From contig NZ_BAABHS010000021.1 of the NCBI RefSeq assembly GCF_039542225.1, forward strand, positions 1 through 64,000: a DNA stretch of 64,000 bases, given 5' to 3'. Origin of the DNA: Yinghuangia aomiensis. GTDB taxonomy: Bacteria > Actinomycetota > Actinomycetes > Streptomycetales > Streptomycetaceae. The notes beneath the pieces were generated by a model. It made no database searches, was not told the DNA's origin, and saw only the letters and a list, made by a program, of their open reading frames with translations. Position numbers and translations under genes: made by a program. Each line of letters starts with the position of its first letter. The first letter of the stretch is position 1. Positions 35,116-43,782 of the stretch are shown here, in pieces.

Positions 35116-36729
35116 GTGTTTCCCACGGTCGCCGACGTCGTCGCGCTCGATGCCGTCCGCCGCGGCATGCCCCAGGTCGTTGCCGGTGAACGCGGCCTGT
35201 CCCGGCCGGTGCGCTGGGTGCACATCAGCGAGCTGCCGGACGCCGCCAAGCTGCTCCGCGGCGGCGAGCTGATCCTGGCCACCGGCATCGCCCTGCCGGA
35301 GGACCGCGAGGGCCTCCAACGCTACGTCCGCGACCTCGCCCAGGTCGACGCCGCGGGCCTGGTCATCGAGCTGGGCCGCCGGTACGCCGACCAGCTGCCG
35401 CGCGCGCTGGTCGCCGCCGCCGAACAGGTCGGCCTCCCGGTGGTCACGCTCCGCCACGAGACGCACTTCGTCGGCATCACGGAGGCCGTGCACGGCCTGA
35501 TCATCGACGCGCAGCTCGCCGAACTCCAGGCCTCCGAAGCGGTGCACCAGGCGTTCAACGAGCTGGCCGTCGAAGGCGCCGAGCCGGCCGACGTGGTCCG
35601 GCAGGCGTCCCGTATGTCCGGCCGCCCGGTCGTGCTGGAGAACCTCGCCCACCAGGTCCTCGCCTACGACGCCGCCGGCATGCGCCCGGAATCGCTGCTC
35701 GACCACTGGGAGAACCGCTCCCGGCAGGTCCGCCTCGCCTCCCGGACCGGCTTCGACGACCGCACCGGCTGGCTGGTCACCATGGTCGGCGCTCGCGGCC
35801 ACGACTGGGGCCGGCTGATCCTGGTCGGTGAAGGCACCGCTCCCCCGCAGCAGCAGAGCATGCTCCTGGAACGCGCCGCCTCCACCCTCGCCCTCAACCG
35901 GCTCGTGGTGCGCGACCGCGAAAGCCTCGAACGCCAGACCCACCGCACCCTGCTGTCCGGCATCCTCACGCACTCCTACACCGTCGCCGAAGTCACCCTG
36001 CGCGCCCGCGCGTTGGGCGTGAACCTGGAAGGCCGCCGCCTGGTCGGCGTGGTGCTGCGGCTGCGCCGCGGTGTCACCCCCGCGGCCCTCGAATCGCAGG
36101 CCCGGCTGCGGGACTTCACCGAGACCGCGGCGGCCGCGGTCCGCGAACGCCGGGTCCAGGCCCTGGTCGGCGGCCTCGACGACGACAGCGTCGGGCTGCT
36201 GATAGCGCTGGGCGCACAGGACACCGAAGACGCCGCGCTGGAGGGCTTCTCGGCCGCGCTGCGCAAGCTGGCGCCGGACTTCGCCGCCGACATCGTCATC
36301 GCGGTCGGATCGTCGGTCGGCGCGGTCCGCGACGCCCGCCGGTCGCTGCTGGAAGCCACCCAGGTCGCCGACGCCGCGCTGCACCAGGGCGGCGGCGCGC
36401 CGTTCTACCGGCTGCCCGACGTGCGGCTGCGCGGCCTGCTGCACCTGTTGCGCGACGACGCACGGCTGCAGACCTACGTGGAACGCGAATTGGGCCCGCT
36501 GCTGGCCTACGACGCGCAGCACGGCACTCAGTTGGTGCAGATGCTCGGCGTGTACCTGGAAAACGGCCGCAACAAGTCGGCGGCCGCGGACGCGGCGCAC
36601 CTGTCACGGCCGTCGTTCTACGAACGGCTGCACCGGATCGAACGGGTGCTGGCTGTGGACCTCGACCAGGTGGAGAGCTGCCTGTCGCTGCATGTGGCGT
36701 TGCTGGGGCTGGAGGCGCTGCGGCGGTGA
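35116..36729 (+). CDS. PucR-family transcriptional regulator (copy 2)
   Basis: A 537-residue regulator. The N-terminal PucR domain (GERGLSRPVRWVHISEL...GGELILATGIALP) is followed by a middle sensor/CdaR-like region and the C-terminal helix-turn-helix NKSAAADAAHLSRPSFYERLHR (about residues 495-516). GTG start with GGAGG about 9 nt upstream. It diverges from the aminobutyraldehyde-type dehydrogenase-pot cluster and is its most likely local regulator. It shares its N-terminal pattern with the PucR protein at 15218 but differs in the DNA-binding helix. Confidence 0.93.
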   Translation: MFPTVADVVALDAVRRGMPQVVAGERGLSRPVRWVHISELPDAAKLLRGGELILATGIALPEDREGLQRYVRDLAQVDAAGLVIELGRRYADQLPRALVAAAEQVGLPVVTLRHETHFVGITEAVHGLIIDAQLAELQASEAVHQAFNELAVEGAEPADVVRQASRMSGRPVVLENLAHQVLAYDAAGMRPESLLDHWENRSRQVRLASRTGFDDRTGWLVTMVGARGHDWGRLILVGEGTAPPQQQSMLLERAASTLALNRLVVRDRESLERQTHRTLLSGILTHSYTVAEVTLRARALGVNLEGRRLVGVVLRLRRGVTPAALESQARLRDFTETAAAAVRERRVQALVGGLDDDSVGLLIALGAQDTEDAALEGFSAALRKLAPDFAADIVIAVGSSVGAVRDARRSLLEATQVADAALHQGGGAPFYRLPDVRLRGLLHLLRDDARLQTYVERELGPLLAYDAQHGTQLVQMLGVYLENGRNKSAAADAAHLSRPSFYERLHRIERVLAVDLDQVESCLSLHVALLGLEALRR

Positions 36730-36734
36730 GGGGT

Positions 36735-36757
36735 GGGGGCGGCGGTGGGCCGCCCCC
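36735..36757. terminator. Hairpin between convergent PucR and kinase genes
   Basis: A 9-bp GC stem, GGGGGCGGC at 36735-36743 pairing with 36749-36757, and a GGTGG loop. It starts 6 bp after the PucR stop. Confidence 0.65.
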
Positions 36758-36789
36758 TTCGCTCGTGTGGTCCCGGTCGCGCTTGCGGT

Positions 36790-38916
36790 TCAGGCTGCCT
36801 GGGTCGCGCCGGTTCCCGCATTCCCGGTGTTCCCGGTGTTCCCGGTGTTCCCGGTGTTCCCTGCGGGCGTGATGCTCTGGAGCGCCCACTGGAACAGGGG
36901 TTCGTCGCGCTGCCAGGTGCTTTCGTCGGCGAAGACGTCCACCTCGACGTACACGCCGTTCGCGATGTAGGCGGCGAGGATCGCATGGCGGGCCACACCC
37001 GCCTCGGTCCACGTCGACTCCCACACCACGCCGCGCTGCCCGCGGATCGTGCGTTCCTCGAACAGCACGCGCTGATAGTTCGCCAGCACCGCGGTGGCCT
37101 TGCCCTCGCGGTCGCGCCAGACGCCGAGCAGGTCGTTGGTCTGCTGGAACGCGGTGCGCGCGTACAGCGTCGTGCGGCCCGCGGGGTCGGTGTAGCCGAC
37201 GGTCTGGTCCTGCTCGTTGCGCTTCCAGCCCTGCGGGACGGGCCACGAGAAGCGGCCGTTCTCGGTGGCGGTGTTCACCGGTGTCCCGGCGGGGGCGGCG
37301 GAGGCTGCCGCCACCGGGTACGCGGGCGACGTCGGTGCGGCCGAAGCCGCCTTGGTCGGAGGCGGGTTCGTCGCCGCCGTGGCCGGCGCGGCGTTCGTCG
37401 GGGCCGGGCTCGACGACTTTCCGACGTCGTTCTTCTCCCCGTCGCCGCCCGACGACAGGACCGCGGTGGCGATGACCGCCGCGACGGCCAGCGCCGCGGC
37501 GGGCAGCACCACGACACGGCGGCGCCACCATGCACGGGCGGGGCGGTCGGGTCCGCCGCCGCCCGGCTCGCTGCCCGGGGCGTCGCCCGGCCCGGAGTCG
37601 GGTCCGCCGGGTGATCCACCGTCCGGGAGACCGGCGGACGTGAGCGGCTTGGTGGCGCCCGATCCGCTCGTGCCGGTGCCGCCGTTCGTCCCGGTGCCGC
37701 TCGGCGGCGGTGCGGGAACCCGCGGCAGCACGTCGGTCGGCGCCGCGGCCGCGCTGACCGTGGCATCGGCGTCGAGCACGTCGGAGGTCCCGCGGTTCGC
37801 TCCCGGCGCGTCGACCGCTCCGGGCGCGGCGGCCCCGGCGGGAGCCCGCGATGCGGCGCCCGCGCCGCCGAACGACACGACTTCGGTCGCGGCGGCCGCG
37901 ATGCCCGGCACCCCGCCGGTGCCGGGGACTTCGGGCAGCGGCGCGTCGGGCATCAGGCGGCCGGGCGGGGGGCCTGCGGGGCTCCCGGTCGGGCTGCCGG
38001 TCGGGCTCCCCGTCGGGCTTCCGGCCGGGCTTCCGGTCCGTGCGGTGACTTCCACGGTCGGATCGGCCGCATGCCGGCGGGCGTCCTCGGACAGCACGGC
38101 TTCGAGGGTGGCCATCACCTCGGCGGCCACCGGACGCGTCTCCGGGTCGCGGCCGAACAGCGCGCGGATCAGCGGCTCCATCGGGCCGGTCTCCGGCGGC
38201 ACTTCGGGTTTCGCGATGACGATGGCCGCGAGCGTCGCGACCGGGGTCGACCGGCGGAACGGCGAACTCCCGGTCACCGCCGCGCACAACGTCACGCCGA
38301 GCGACCACAGGTCGGAGGCCGGTCCGGCGTCGTCGCTCTCGATGCGCTCGGGCGCCATGAACTCCGGCGATCCGACGATGGCGCCGGTGCCGGTCAGCCC
38401 GCTGGTGCCTTCCAGCGCGGCGATGCCGAAGTCGGTGAGCACGGCATGGCCGTCGGCTTCGATCAGCACGTTGCCCGGCTTCACGTCGCGGTGCAGGACG
38501 CCGTGCTGGTGCACGGTGCGCAGCGCGCGGGCGATCTGCACGCCGATCGCGGCGGCGTCGCGCGGGGTGAGCGGGCCGTCCTCGGCGAGCACGGTGTCGA
38601 GGGAACGGGCGTCGAGCAGTTCCATGACGATCCACAGGCGGTCGTCGTCCTCGACATAGTCGTACACCCGCACGACATTCGGATGATTAATTCGCGCGGT
38701 GGCGCGCGCTTCCCGCAGCGACCGCTCGCGGCGATTTTGATCCTCGGCCCCGTGGCCGAAACTGATATTCAGGACTTTCGCGGCAACCGGCCGGTCGAGC
38801 AGCTCGTCATGGGCCCGCCACACGGTGCCCATGCCGCCACTGCCGATAACCCCCACCAGCCGATATCGGCCACCGACCACGTGCCCGCCCTCACCGCTCG
38901 CCCACCCGCCCGGCAT
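36790..38916 (-). CDS. Membrane Ser/Thr protein kinase (PknB-like) with internal tandem repeats
   Basis: A 708-residue Hanks-type kinase. The kinase domain (about 14-275) has glycine loop GSGGMGTV, Lys47 in VAAKVL, catalytic HRDVKPGN (142-149), DFGIA (162-166) and GSPEFMAPE. A Pro/Gly/Ser-rich linker with a five-fold GSPTG-type repeat leads to one transmembrane helix (VVVLPAAALAVAAVIATAVL) and an extracellular domain with no PASTA repeats (FSWPVPQGWKR...WQRDEPLFQWALQSI). The tail is GNT-repeat-rich. ATG at 38916 was preferred; a TTG 35 codons upstream is possible. It probably senses an envelope signal. Confidence 0.9.
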   Translation of the reverse strand: MPGGWASGEGGHVVGGRYRLVGVIGSGGMGTVWRAHDELLDRPVAAKVLNISFGHGAEDQNRRERSLREARATARINHPNVVRVYDYVEDDDRLWIVMELLDARSLDTVLAEDGPLTPRDAAAIGVQIARALRTVHQHGVLHRDVKPGNVLIEADGHAVLTDFGIAALEGTSGLTGTGAIVGSPEFMAPERIESDDAGPASDLWSLGVTLCAAVTGSSPFRRSTPVATLAAIVIAKPEVPPETGPMEPLIRALFGRDPETRPVAAEVMATLEAVLSEDARRHAADPTVEVTARTGSPAGSPTGSPTGSPTGSPAGPPPGRLMPDAPLPEVPGTGGVPGIAAAATEVVSFGGAGAASRAPAGAAAPGAVDAPGANRGTSDVLDADATVSAAAAPTDVLPRVPAPPPSGTGTNGGTGTSGSGATKPLTSAGLPDGGSPGGPDSGPGDAPGSEPGGGGPDRPARAWWRRRVVVLPAAALAVAAVIATAVLSSGGDGEKNDVGKSSSPAPTNAAPATAATNPPPTKAASAAPTSPAYPVAAASAAPAGTPVNTATENGRFSWPVPQGWKRNEQDQTVGYTDPAGRTTLYARTAFQQTNDLLGVWRDREGKATAVLANYQRVLFEERTIRGQRGVVWESTWTEAGVARHAILAAYIANGVYVEVDVFADESTWQRDEPLFQWALQSITPAGNTGNTGNTGNTGNAGTGATQAA
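36821..36856. repeat. 9-bp tandem repeat (4 perfect copies) in the kinase C-terminus
   Basis: TTCCCGGTG is repeated four times without error at 36821-36856, flanked by degenerate copies. It encodes the GNT repeat at the extreme C-terminus of the kinase. The unit is a multiple of three, so copy-number change keeps the frame. Confidence 0.9.
37981..38040. repeat. 12-bp imperfect tandem repeat (5 copies) in the kinase linker
   Basis: Five successive 12-bp units of the form GCTCCCGGTCGG, with 1-3 changes each, encode a GSPT/GSPA repeat between the kinase domain and the membrane helix. It is probably a flexible linker of variable length. Confidence 0.85.
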
Positions 38917-39109
38917 CGCCCACCCCCAGCCCCCGGAAGCGGCCCCGCGATCGACCCTCGATCGGGTGAAGCCACACCCTGGGAACCCCGTCAGAATTTC
39001 CGGCGGTCCATGGTAAAACAAGGCGACACGGCCGACGGATAATGACCGGCGATAAAAGGATCACATTCCAGGATCGGTCATCCGGCCATTTCAGCGGAGG
39101 GGGCTGCGC

Positions 39110-40483
39110 GTGGACATCCCACGCACACTTCGATCATTGCGAGCGCAACCACCCATTCGATCGTTCGCTTCCGCGATCCGATCGGAAAGCGGCCGGAAGG
39201 TGGCAGTTGTTGTCGCTTTCCCGATCGGTTTGGCGCTGACCTTGCAGGCCGGGCTCGCGCTCGGCGCCCCGTCGACGTCCGGCGGGCGGTCCACGACCGG
39301 GGTGGGGGTCGGGGTCTCGGTGAGCATCGGCGCCGGCGGGGAGGGGTCCGGCGGCCACGAAGGGTCCGGCGGGCACGAGGGATCCGGCGGGGAGGGGTCC
39401 GGCGGGCACACCGGGCACAGCAAGTCGCCGTCGGCGTCCGCGTCGACATCGAAGCCGGGGCATGGCGGGTCGCCATCTTCGTCGCGGTCGCCGTCTTCGT
39501 CGACGTCGAAACCGGGTGGGGGGGAGTCGTCCGAGTCACCGTCCGGTTCACCGAAGCCGTCGACGACGAGGCCGACGAAGAGCGGATCGCCTTCGGCGAG
39601 CCCGTCCGCCAGTCCGTCGGCGGGCCCGTCCAAGACCACATCCACGCCGACGCCCAGCAAGTCGCCCACGGGGACGGGCGGTTCGGTGTCTCCGAGCCCG
39701 TCGGGTCAGCCGCACACGTACGGCGTCGGTATCTCCCGGCAGATCACCTTCGACGGCACCACGGGCATCGGGTCGATCCCGTTCACCGTCGGCAACAGCA
39801 CCGAACGCACCCAGCCGGCGCGCGACGTCTACGCGTTCAGCACCAACGAGCTGAAGATCCTGGACGTGCCCGGCTGCGTGCCCGCCAAGCCGCTGAGCAG
39901 CGCCTGGGGCACGACGTTCCGTTGCACCCTGCCCGAGCTGAAGCCGGGCGAACAGCGGTCGTGGACGGCCACGGTGCAGTACGCCCCGGCCATCCGCGCC
40001 GACGAACCCCGTGCGGCCCGCGCCGCGGTCCGGCTGCCGCTCGAGGACAGCGCGCTGATCTCCACGTTCTGCGTCGTCGTGGTCCCGCAGGGCGCGACGA
40101 ACCTCGACGTGGTCCTCGGCCAGGACGGCCCGCTGCGCCTGGCATTCGGCAGCAACGACCCGAACGTCATCGGTTTCACCATCGCCCCCGGCAGCGGAGG
40201 CAACTCCGGTGGCTCCGGCGGCGGTTCGCGAGCCGGGTCGGCCGGCGGATCGGGTGGCACGGCAGGCGGCGGCAACGGGGGGAACGGGCCCAACGCGGTC
40301 GGCGGGGGCTCAGGTGGCGGCTCGACCGACACCGGTGGCTCCGGCACTTCCGGCAGCCTGCCGAAGACCGGCTTCGTTCCGTGGGGCCTGTCGATGGCAG
40401 GCGGTGCGCTCGGCCTGCTGATCCTGGGCACCGCGATGGTCGGCTTCACCCGGATGCGGAGGCGTCGCGACCTGGAGGCGTGA
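39110..40483 (+). CDS. LPXTG-type cell-wall-anchored surface protein
   Basis: A 457-residue secreted protein. It has a basic N-terminus and a hydrophobic signal segment (VAVVVAFPIGLALTLQAGLAL, about 31-51), a long low-complexity Gly/Ser/Pro/Thr/Lys region (about 55-200), a folded beta-rich domain (about 205-355, one pair of Cys in DVPGCVP and TFRCTLP), and a Gly/Ser stalk. It ends with the sortase signal LPKTG (417-421), a hydrophobic helix and RMRRRR. GTG start with GGAGGGGG upstream. It is probably anchored to peptidoglycan by a sortase; ligand unknown. It diverges from the Ser/Thr kinase. Confidence 0.88.
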   Translation: MDIPRTLRSLRAQPPIRSFASAIRSESGRKVAVVVAFPIGLALTLQAGLALGAPSTSGGRSTTGVGVGVSVSIGAGGEGSGGHEGSGGHEGSGGEGSGGHTGHSKSPSASASTSKPGHGGSPSSSRSPSSSTSKPGGGESSESPSGSPKPSTTRPTKSGSPSASPSASPSAGPSKTTSTPTPSKSPTGTGGSVSPSPSGQPHTYGVGISRQITFDGTTGIGSIPFTVGNSTERTQPARDVYAFSTNELKILDVPGCVPAKPLSSAWGTTFRCTLPELKPGEQRSWTATVQYAPAIRADEPRAARAAVRLPLEDSALISTFCVVVVPQGATNLDVVLGQDGPLRLAFGSNDPNVIGFTIAPGSGGNSGGSGGGSRAGSAGGSGGTAGGGNGGNGPNAVGGGSGGGSTDTGGSGTSGSLPKTGFVPWGLSMAGGALGLLILGTAMVGFTRMRRRRDLEA

Positions 40484-40507
40484 GCGAGGCGCACGACGCC
40501 GAGTCGC

Positions 40508-40539
40508 GGACGGGCCGCCGGGGATCCGGCGGCCCGTCC
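40508..40539. terminator. Hairpin terminator after the surface-protein gene
   Basis: A perfect 14-bp stem, GGACGGGCCGCCGG at 40508-40521 pairing with 40526-40539, and a GGAT loop. It starts 25 bp after the surface-protein stop. Confidence 0.9.
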
Positions 40540-40584
40540 TGCGTGGTGGGGGGGTGGGATGCGGGTGTAATGGCCGGGGGCGTT

Positions 40585-40712
40585 GGATCGGCTGGCGAGC
40601 CGGGCCGGGACTCGTGCGAGCGGGCTCGGCCTTATTGCAGGTGTGGTGGCAGAGGGACTCTGGAATCGGCGGCCAAGCCGCGCCGAGACTCGTGCGGCTG
40701 GGCGCCCCCTTG
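40585..40712. repeat. Imperfect direct repeat, 78-bp period, in a non-coding stretch
   Basis: Two copies, from about 40585 and 40663, share about 30 of the first 38 aligned bases, including ATCGGC and ACTCGTGCG. They lie in the gene-free stretch between the surface-protein terminator and the flavoprotein stop. Origin unknown. Confidence 0.5.
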
Positions 40713-40756
40713 TCCCGCACTTCCCGCTCCCCCGGCCCCGCTCCCCGCCATGTGCC

Positions 40757-41956
40757 TCAGCGGGCGAGGCGGTCCAGGACGCGGCGGATCGGGCGGCGCT
40801 CGACGTAGTCCGCCAGCGTCCGGTCGCCGCGCACTATCCGCTCGAACGCGCCCCACGCCTTCGGGATCATCGTCACCGCCGTGTGGAACACCTTCGGATG
40901 CCGCGCGAACGCGGCCAGCATGATCCGCCCGGCGCGCATCTCGCGCCCGAGCGTCGCCTCGATGCCCGTGCGGTACGCGTCCGCAGCGTCGGCCACCCCC
41001 GCGTCGTCGGCTGCGGCCGCCACCGCCGCCGCGGCCTCCCCCGCGGCCCGCCCGGACCGCAGCGCGAACGAAATCCCTTCGCGTGTCCACGGCTCCAACA
41101 GCCCGGCCGCGTCACCCGCGACCAGTACACGCCCGCGGGACAACGGCGACCCGTCCGCCCGACACCGCGTCAGATGCCCGGACGACACCGAAGGCCGAAA
41201 ACCGGCGAGCCCGAGCCGCGCCACGAAGTCCCGCAGGTACTCCCGCGTGGCCTCGCCGTTGCCGCGCGCACAGATGACCCCGACGGTCAGCGTGTCGCCC
41301 TTCGGGAAGACCCATGCGTACGAACCGGCCACCGGCCCCCAGTCGATGAGCACCCGGCCGCGCCAGTGCGCGGCCACCTCGGCCGGCACGGGGATCTCCG
41401 CTTCGAGACCGAGGTCGACCTGGTCGAAGACGACGCCGACGTACGTGCTCGTACGCCCGGTCCCGTCCGCTCCCACGACTGCCCGCGCCCGCAGCGTCTC
41501 GCCGCCGACGAGCGTCACCACGACCCCGTCCCCGTCCTGCTCCAGCCGCTGCACGGTGGTGTCTTCCCGCACCTCGGCCCCGGCCTTCCGCGCTTCGTCG
41601 ACGAGCGCGGCATCCAACTCGGGCCGATTCACCAACGAGAACACCGGCGCCCCGCGCCGCGCCCGCCGGGTCCGCGACCAGCGCCCGTCCATGGTGAACG
41701 TGACCGCCTTGACGTGATCCTTCGCCGGCAGCCGGAACCCGGCCGGCAACGCCTGAGCGGACGGCCCGATGATCCCCCCACCGCACGTCTTGTACCGCGG
41801 CAGCACGGCCTTCTCCACCAACAACGTCCGACACCCGGCCGCAGCCGCCGCCAACGCCGCCGAAGCCCCCGAAGGCCCCGCCCCGATCACGACGACATCC
41901 CACCCACCCTCACCACGCGCAGGCTCGACGGACGCAGGCAGGGGGGTGGTCGTCAT
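40757..41956 (-). CDS. Geranylgeranyl reductase-family FAD oxidoreductase
   Basis: A 399-residue flavoprotein. It has the N-terminal VVVIGAGPSGASAALAAA Rossmann motif, KTCGGGIIGPSA (the family's substrate-pocket segment), VGADGTGR, and VLVAGDAAGLLEPWTREGISFALRSGR, the second FAD motif. Members reduce isoprenoid chains, for example of menaquinone or membrane lipids, or epoxidise them; the substrate is not readable here. A TAGGCT box ends 8 nt before the ATG, so the message may be leaderless. The 180 bp between it and the phosphoribosyltransferase gene upstream holds no other gene. Confidence 0.88.
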   Translation of the reverse strand: MTTTPLPASVEPARGEGGWDVVVIGAGPSGASAALAAAAAGCRTLLVEKAVLPRYKTCGGGIIGPSAQALPAGFRLPAKDHVKAVTFTMDGRWSRTRRARRGAPVFSLVNRPELDAALVDEARKAGAEVREDTTVQRLEQDGDGVVVTLVGGETLRARAVVGADGTGRTSTYVGVVFDQVDLGLEAEIPVPAEVAAHWRGRVLIDWGPVAGSYAWVFPKGDTLTVGVICARGNGEATREYLRDFVARLGLAGFRPSVSSGHLTRCRADGSPLSRGRVLVAGDAAGLLEPWTREGISFALRSGRAAGEAAAAVAAAADDAGVADAADAYRTGIEATLGREMRAGRIMLAAFARHPKVFHTAVTMIPKAWGAFERIVRGDRTLADYVERRPIRRVLDRLAR

Positions 41957-42136
41957 GGGTCAGAAGCCTAGTGGCGCGGGGGTTGGGATCGAGTCATGGC
42001 ACGGCTCCCACGCGTGGGGGGGGGGAATGTCCGCAGCTGGACAATGTGAGCAAAAGCGAGCGGCCAAGCTGCCGCTGCATGGCAAGCCGCAGTCGATCGG
42101 ACCAAGTGGACGATGGAAAGGCCAGGCGACCGCGGC

Positions 42137-42895
42137 TCACCCGGAATGCGGGTTGCACAGCACGCAGGACTCCCAGGAGAACTGACGGAGGCGTGCCCGC
42201 TCGACGTGAGTGGCCGTGTCCCCAAAGTCGGTGTTGAGATGGCGCCCGAGGACAACGACGGCCACCCTGCCGGCACCCGCAGCCTTGAGGGCGGATGCCG
42301 CGGACTGAGCATGGTTTCCGGTAGTCCACGTGTCGTCCACGAGGAGCACGCTCTCGTCACGCAGGGCCTCGGATGTGTAGCGCAACGAGGAGGCCGTACG
42401 GCCGAGTTCGGACGCATTGGGCGCGGCTATGAGCATGTCGCGGTAGCGGTCACGGGTGGCGCCCACCATGACCGAGACCATTGTGCGTAAAGGGTGGTCG
42501 ACCCGGCCGCTGGTGCTGGGCACGGTCGTCACCACCCTCAGCGCCGGAACCGAGCAGTGGTCGGCGATGCATCGCTCGTGACGGTCGAGGAAACGCCAAA
42601 GAACGGCTGCCAGTCCGGTCCGGAAGTACTGCTGCTGAGGCCCCGCGGCGTTCTTGTAGCGCCAAAGCTCGTTGGCGTACTGCTCCCCTTTGAGGGCCAG
42701 GCTGACCGGGATCACGGCATCGGCCACTCCCGCCCCCAGGATCTTCCGCGCCTCGCGACAGGGCCAGCAGGTCGCGTACTCCGTCTTGGCAGGGCCCCGG
42801 CAGACCTGACACACGCCGGGCCTGGACACCAACGGATGGACAAGGAGTTGGCGTAACGTGCGGACAGTTCCCCGACTGTTGTCACGCGTGTTCAA
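42137..42895 (-). CDS. ComF-like zinc-ribbon phosphoribosyltransferase, partner of a DprA-like protein
   Basis: A 252-residue protein. The N-terminal zinc ribbon has four Cys (C29, C32, C43, C46: CQVC and CWPC), the C-terminal half is a type I phosphoribosyltransferase with the PRPP loop LLVDDTWTTGNHAQ (about 185-198), and the extreme C-terminus has a further CVLC (244-247). The middle DELWRYKN-like region is not ComF. It begins 6 bp after the stop of the DprA-like gene, so the two form an operon. The TTG at 42895 is the best start available, with AGGCGG nearly touching it; the start is uncertain. The biochemical role is unknown; PRPP binding is predicted. Confidence 0.8.
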   Translation of the reverse strand: MNTRDNSRGTVRTLRQLLVHPLVSRPGVCQVCRGPAKTEYATCWPCREARKILGAGVADAVIPVSLALKGEQYANELWRYKNAAGPQQQYFRTGLAAVLWRFLDRHERCIADHCSVPALRVVTTVPSTSGRVDHPLRTMVSVMVGATRDRYRDMLIAAPNASELGRTASSLRYTSEALRDESVLLVDDTWTTGNHAQSAASALKAAGAGRVAVVVLGRHLNTDFGDTATHVERARLRQFSWESCVLCNPHSG

Positions 42896-42900
42896 TCCGC

Positions 42901-43776
42901 CTAGGTCCAGGTCAGTTCGCCCGCCGCTGGAACGAGCGAGTCGATACGCCGGAACACATCCTCGGGCCCGTCGATCACGGTGGTGTTCGGTCGCGCAGCG
43001 TAGTCGCGTGCCCATTCGTGCGTCATCAAGGATCGCATGAGGAAGACCCGGCGCCCATGTTCGAGGGCAAGGCGGGCTTGCATGCGGGCACCGCTGCGGT
43101 ATGCCGCCTCGATCACCACGGTCGCGAGGCTGTATCCGCTCATGACCGCATTGCGCATCGGGAACGACGTCTTGGACGGCGGTGCGTCCGGCCAGAACTG
43201 GGAGACGACCAGTCCACGGGTCGCGATCTCCTGCTGCAAACAGGCGTTCTGTGCCGGATAGCAGCGGCGGAGCCCTGTCCCGACGACGGCAACCGTGCGT
43301 CCGCCGTGGGCAAGCGCGGCGGTGTGGGCCGCGGTGTCGACACCGGCGGCCAGGCCGGAGACCACGGTAACGCCGCGTTCCGCAAGACCACCCGCGATCG
43401 CACGGGCGTGCGCGACTCCCTGCGCCGAGGGTGTGCGCGTGCCGACGACGGCAACCCGCAGATCGTCTTCGGCGACCGCGCCGCGCAGAAACAGGAAGGG
43501 AGGGCGCTGGTGAACCAACCGGAGATACAGCGGGTAGTCCTCGTCCAGGATCGTGACGAGCCGCATGCCCTCGCGCTCCCACGCGCAGATCTCGGCCACG
43601 ATCTCGTCGAGGTCCACGGCAGGTTCGGTGGCGAACAGGGCTCCCTGGCCGTCGGGCCTTTCCAGGACCTCGCGCGCACTCCCCGCGTTCTCGATCCGGT
43701 CGGTGACCTCGGACCAGGGGCCGTCCGCCTGTCGCAGCAGTGCGACGAGAGCGGCGCGTTCCAGGTCCTGGTCCAT
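42901..43776 (-). CDS. DprA-like Rossmann-fold protein (accessory DprA)
   Basis: A 291-residue DprA/Smf-family protein. The Rossmann core (about 106-245) keeps VGTRTPS, VVSGLAAGVDTAAH, VVGTGLRRCYPAQN, FPMRNAVMSG and VIEAAYRSGARMQARLALEHGR, which bind single-stranded DNA in DprA. The usual C-terminal PG...GxNxLI..GA segment and winged helix are absent; the protein ends with HEWARDYAARPNTTVIDGPEDVF. The first 100 residues are not the SAM-like domain in any obvious way. The ATG at 43776 follows TATACT by 6 nt. It is operonic with a phosphoribosyltransferase, unlike the housekeeping dprA, which lies elsewhere in Streptomyces. Confidence 0.88.
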   Translation of the reverse strand: MDQDLERAALVALLRQADGPWSEVTDRIENAGSAREVLERPDGQGALFATEPAVDLDEIVAEICAWEREGMRLVTILDEDYPLYLRLVHQRPPFLFLRGAVAEDDLRVAVVGTRTPSAQGVAHARAIAGGLAERGVTVVSGLAAGVDTAAHTAALAHGGRTVAVVGTGLRRCYPAQNACLQQEIATRGLVVSQFWPDAPPSKTSFPMRNAVMSGYSLATVVIEAAYRSGARMQARLALEHGRRVFLMRSLMTHEWARDYAARPNTTVIDGPEDVFRRIDSLVPAAGELTWT

Positions 43777-43782
43777 GGCGCA

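Noticed and set aside
42901..43776. Housekeeping DprA for natural transformation
   Set aside because: The usual C-terminal region is missing, the partner is a phosphoribosyltransferase, and competence machinery is absent around it. The housekeeping Streptomyces dprA lies in another locus, so this is treated as an accessory copy.
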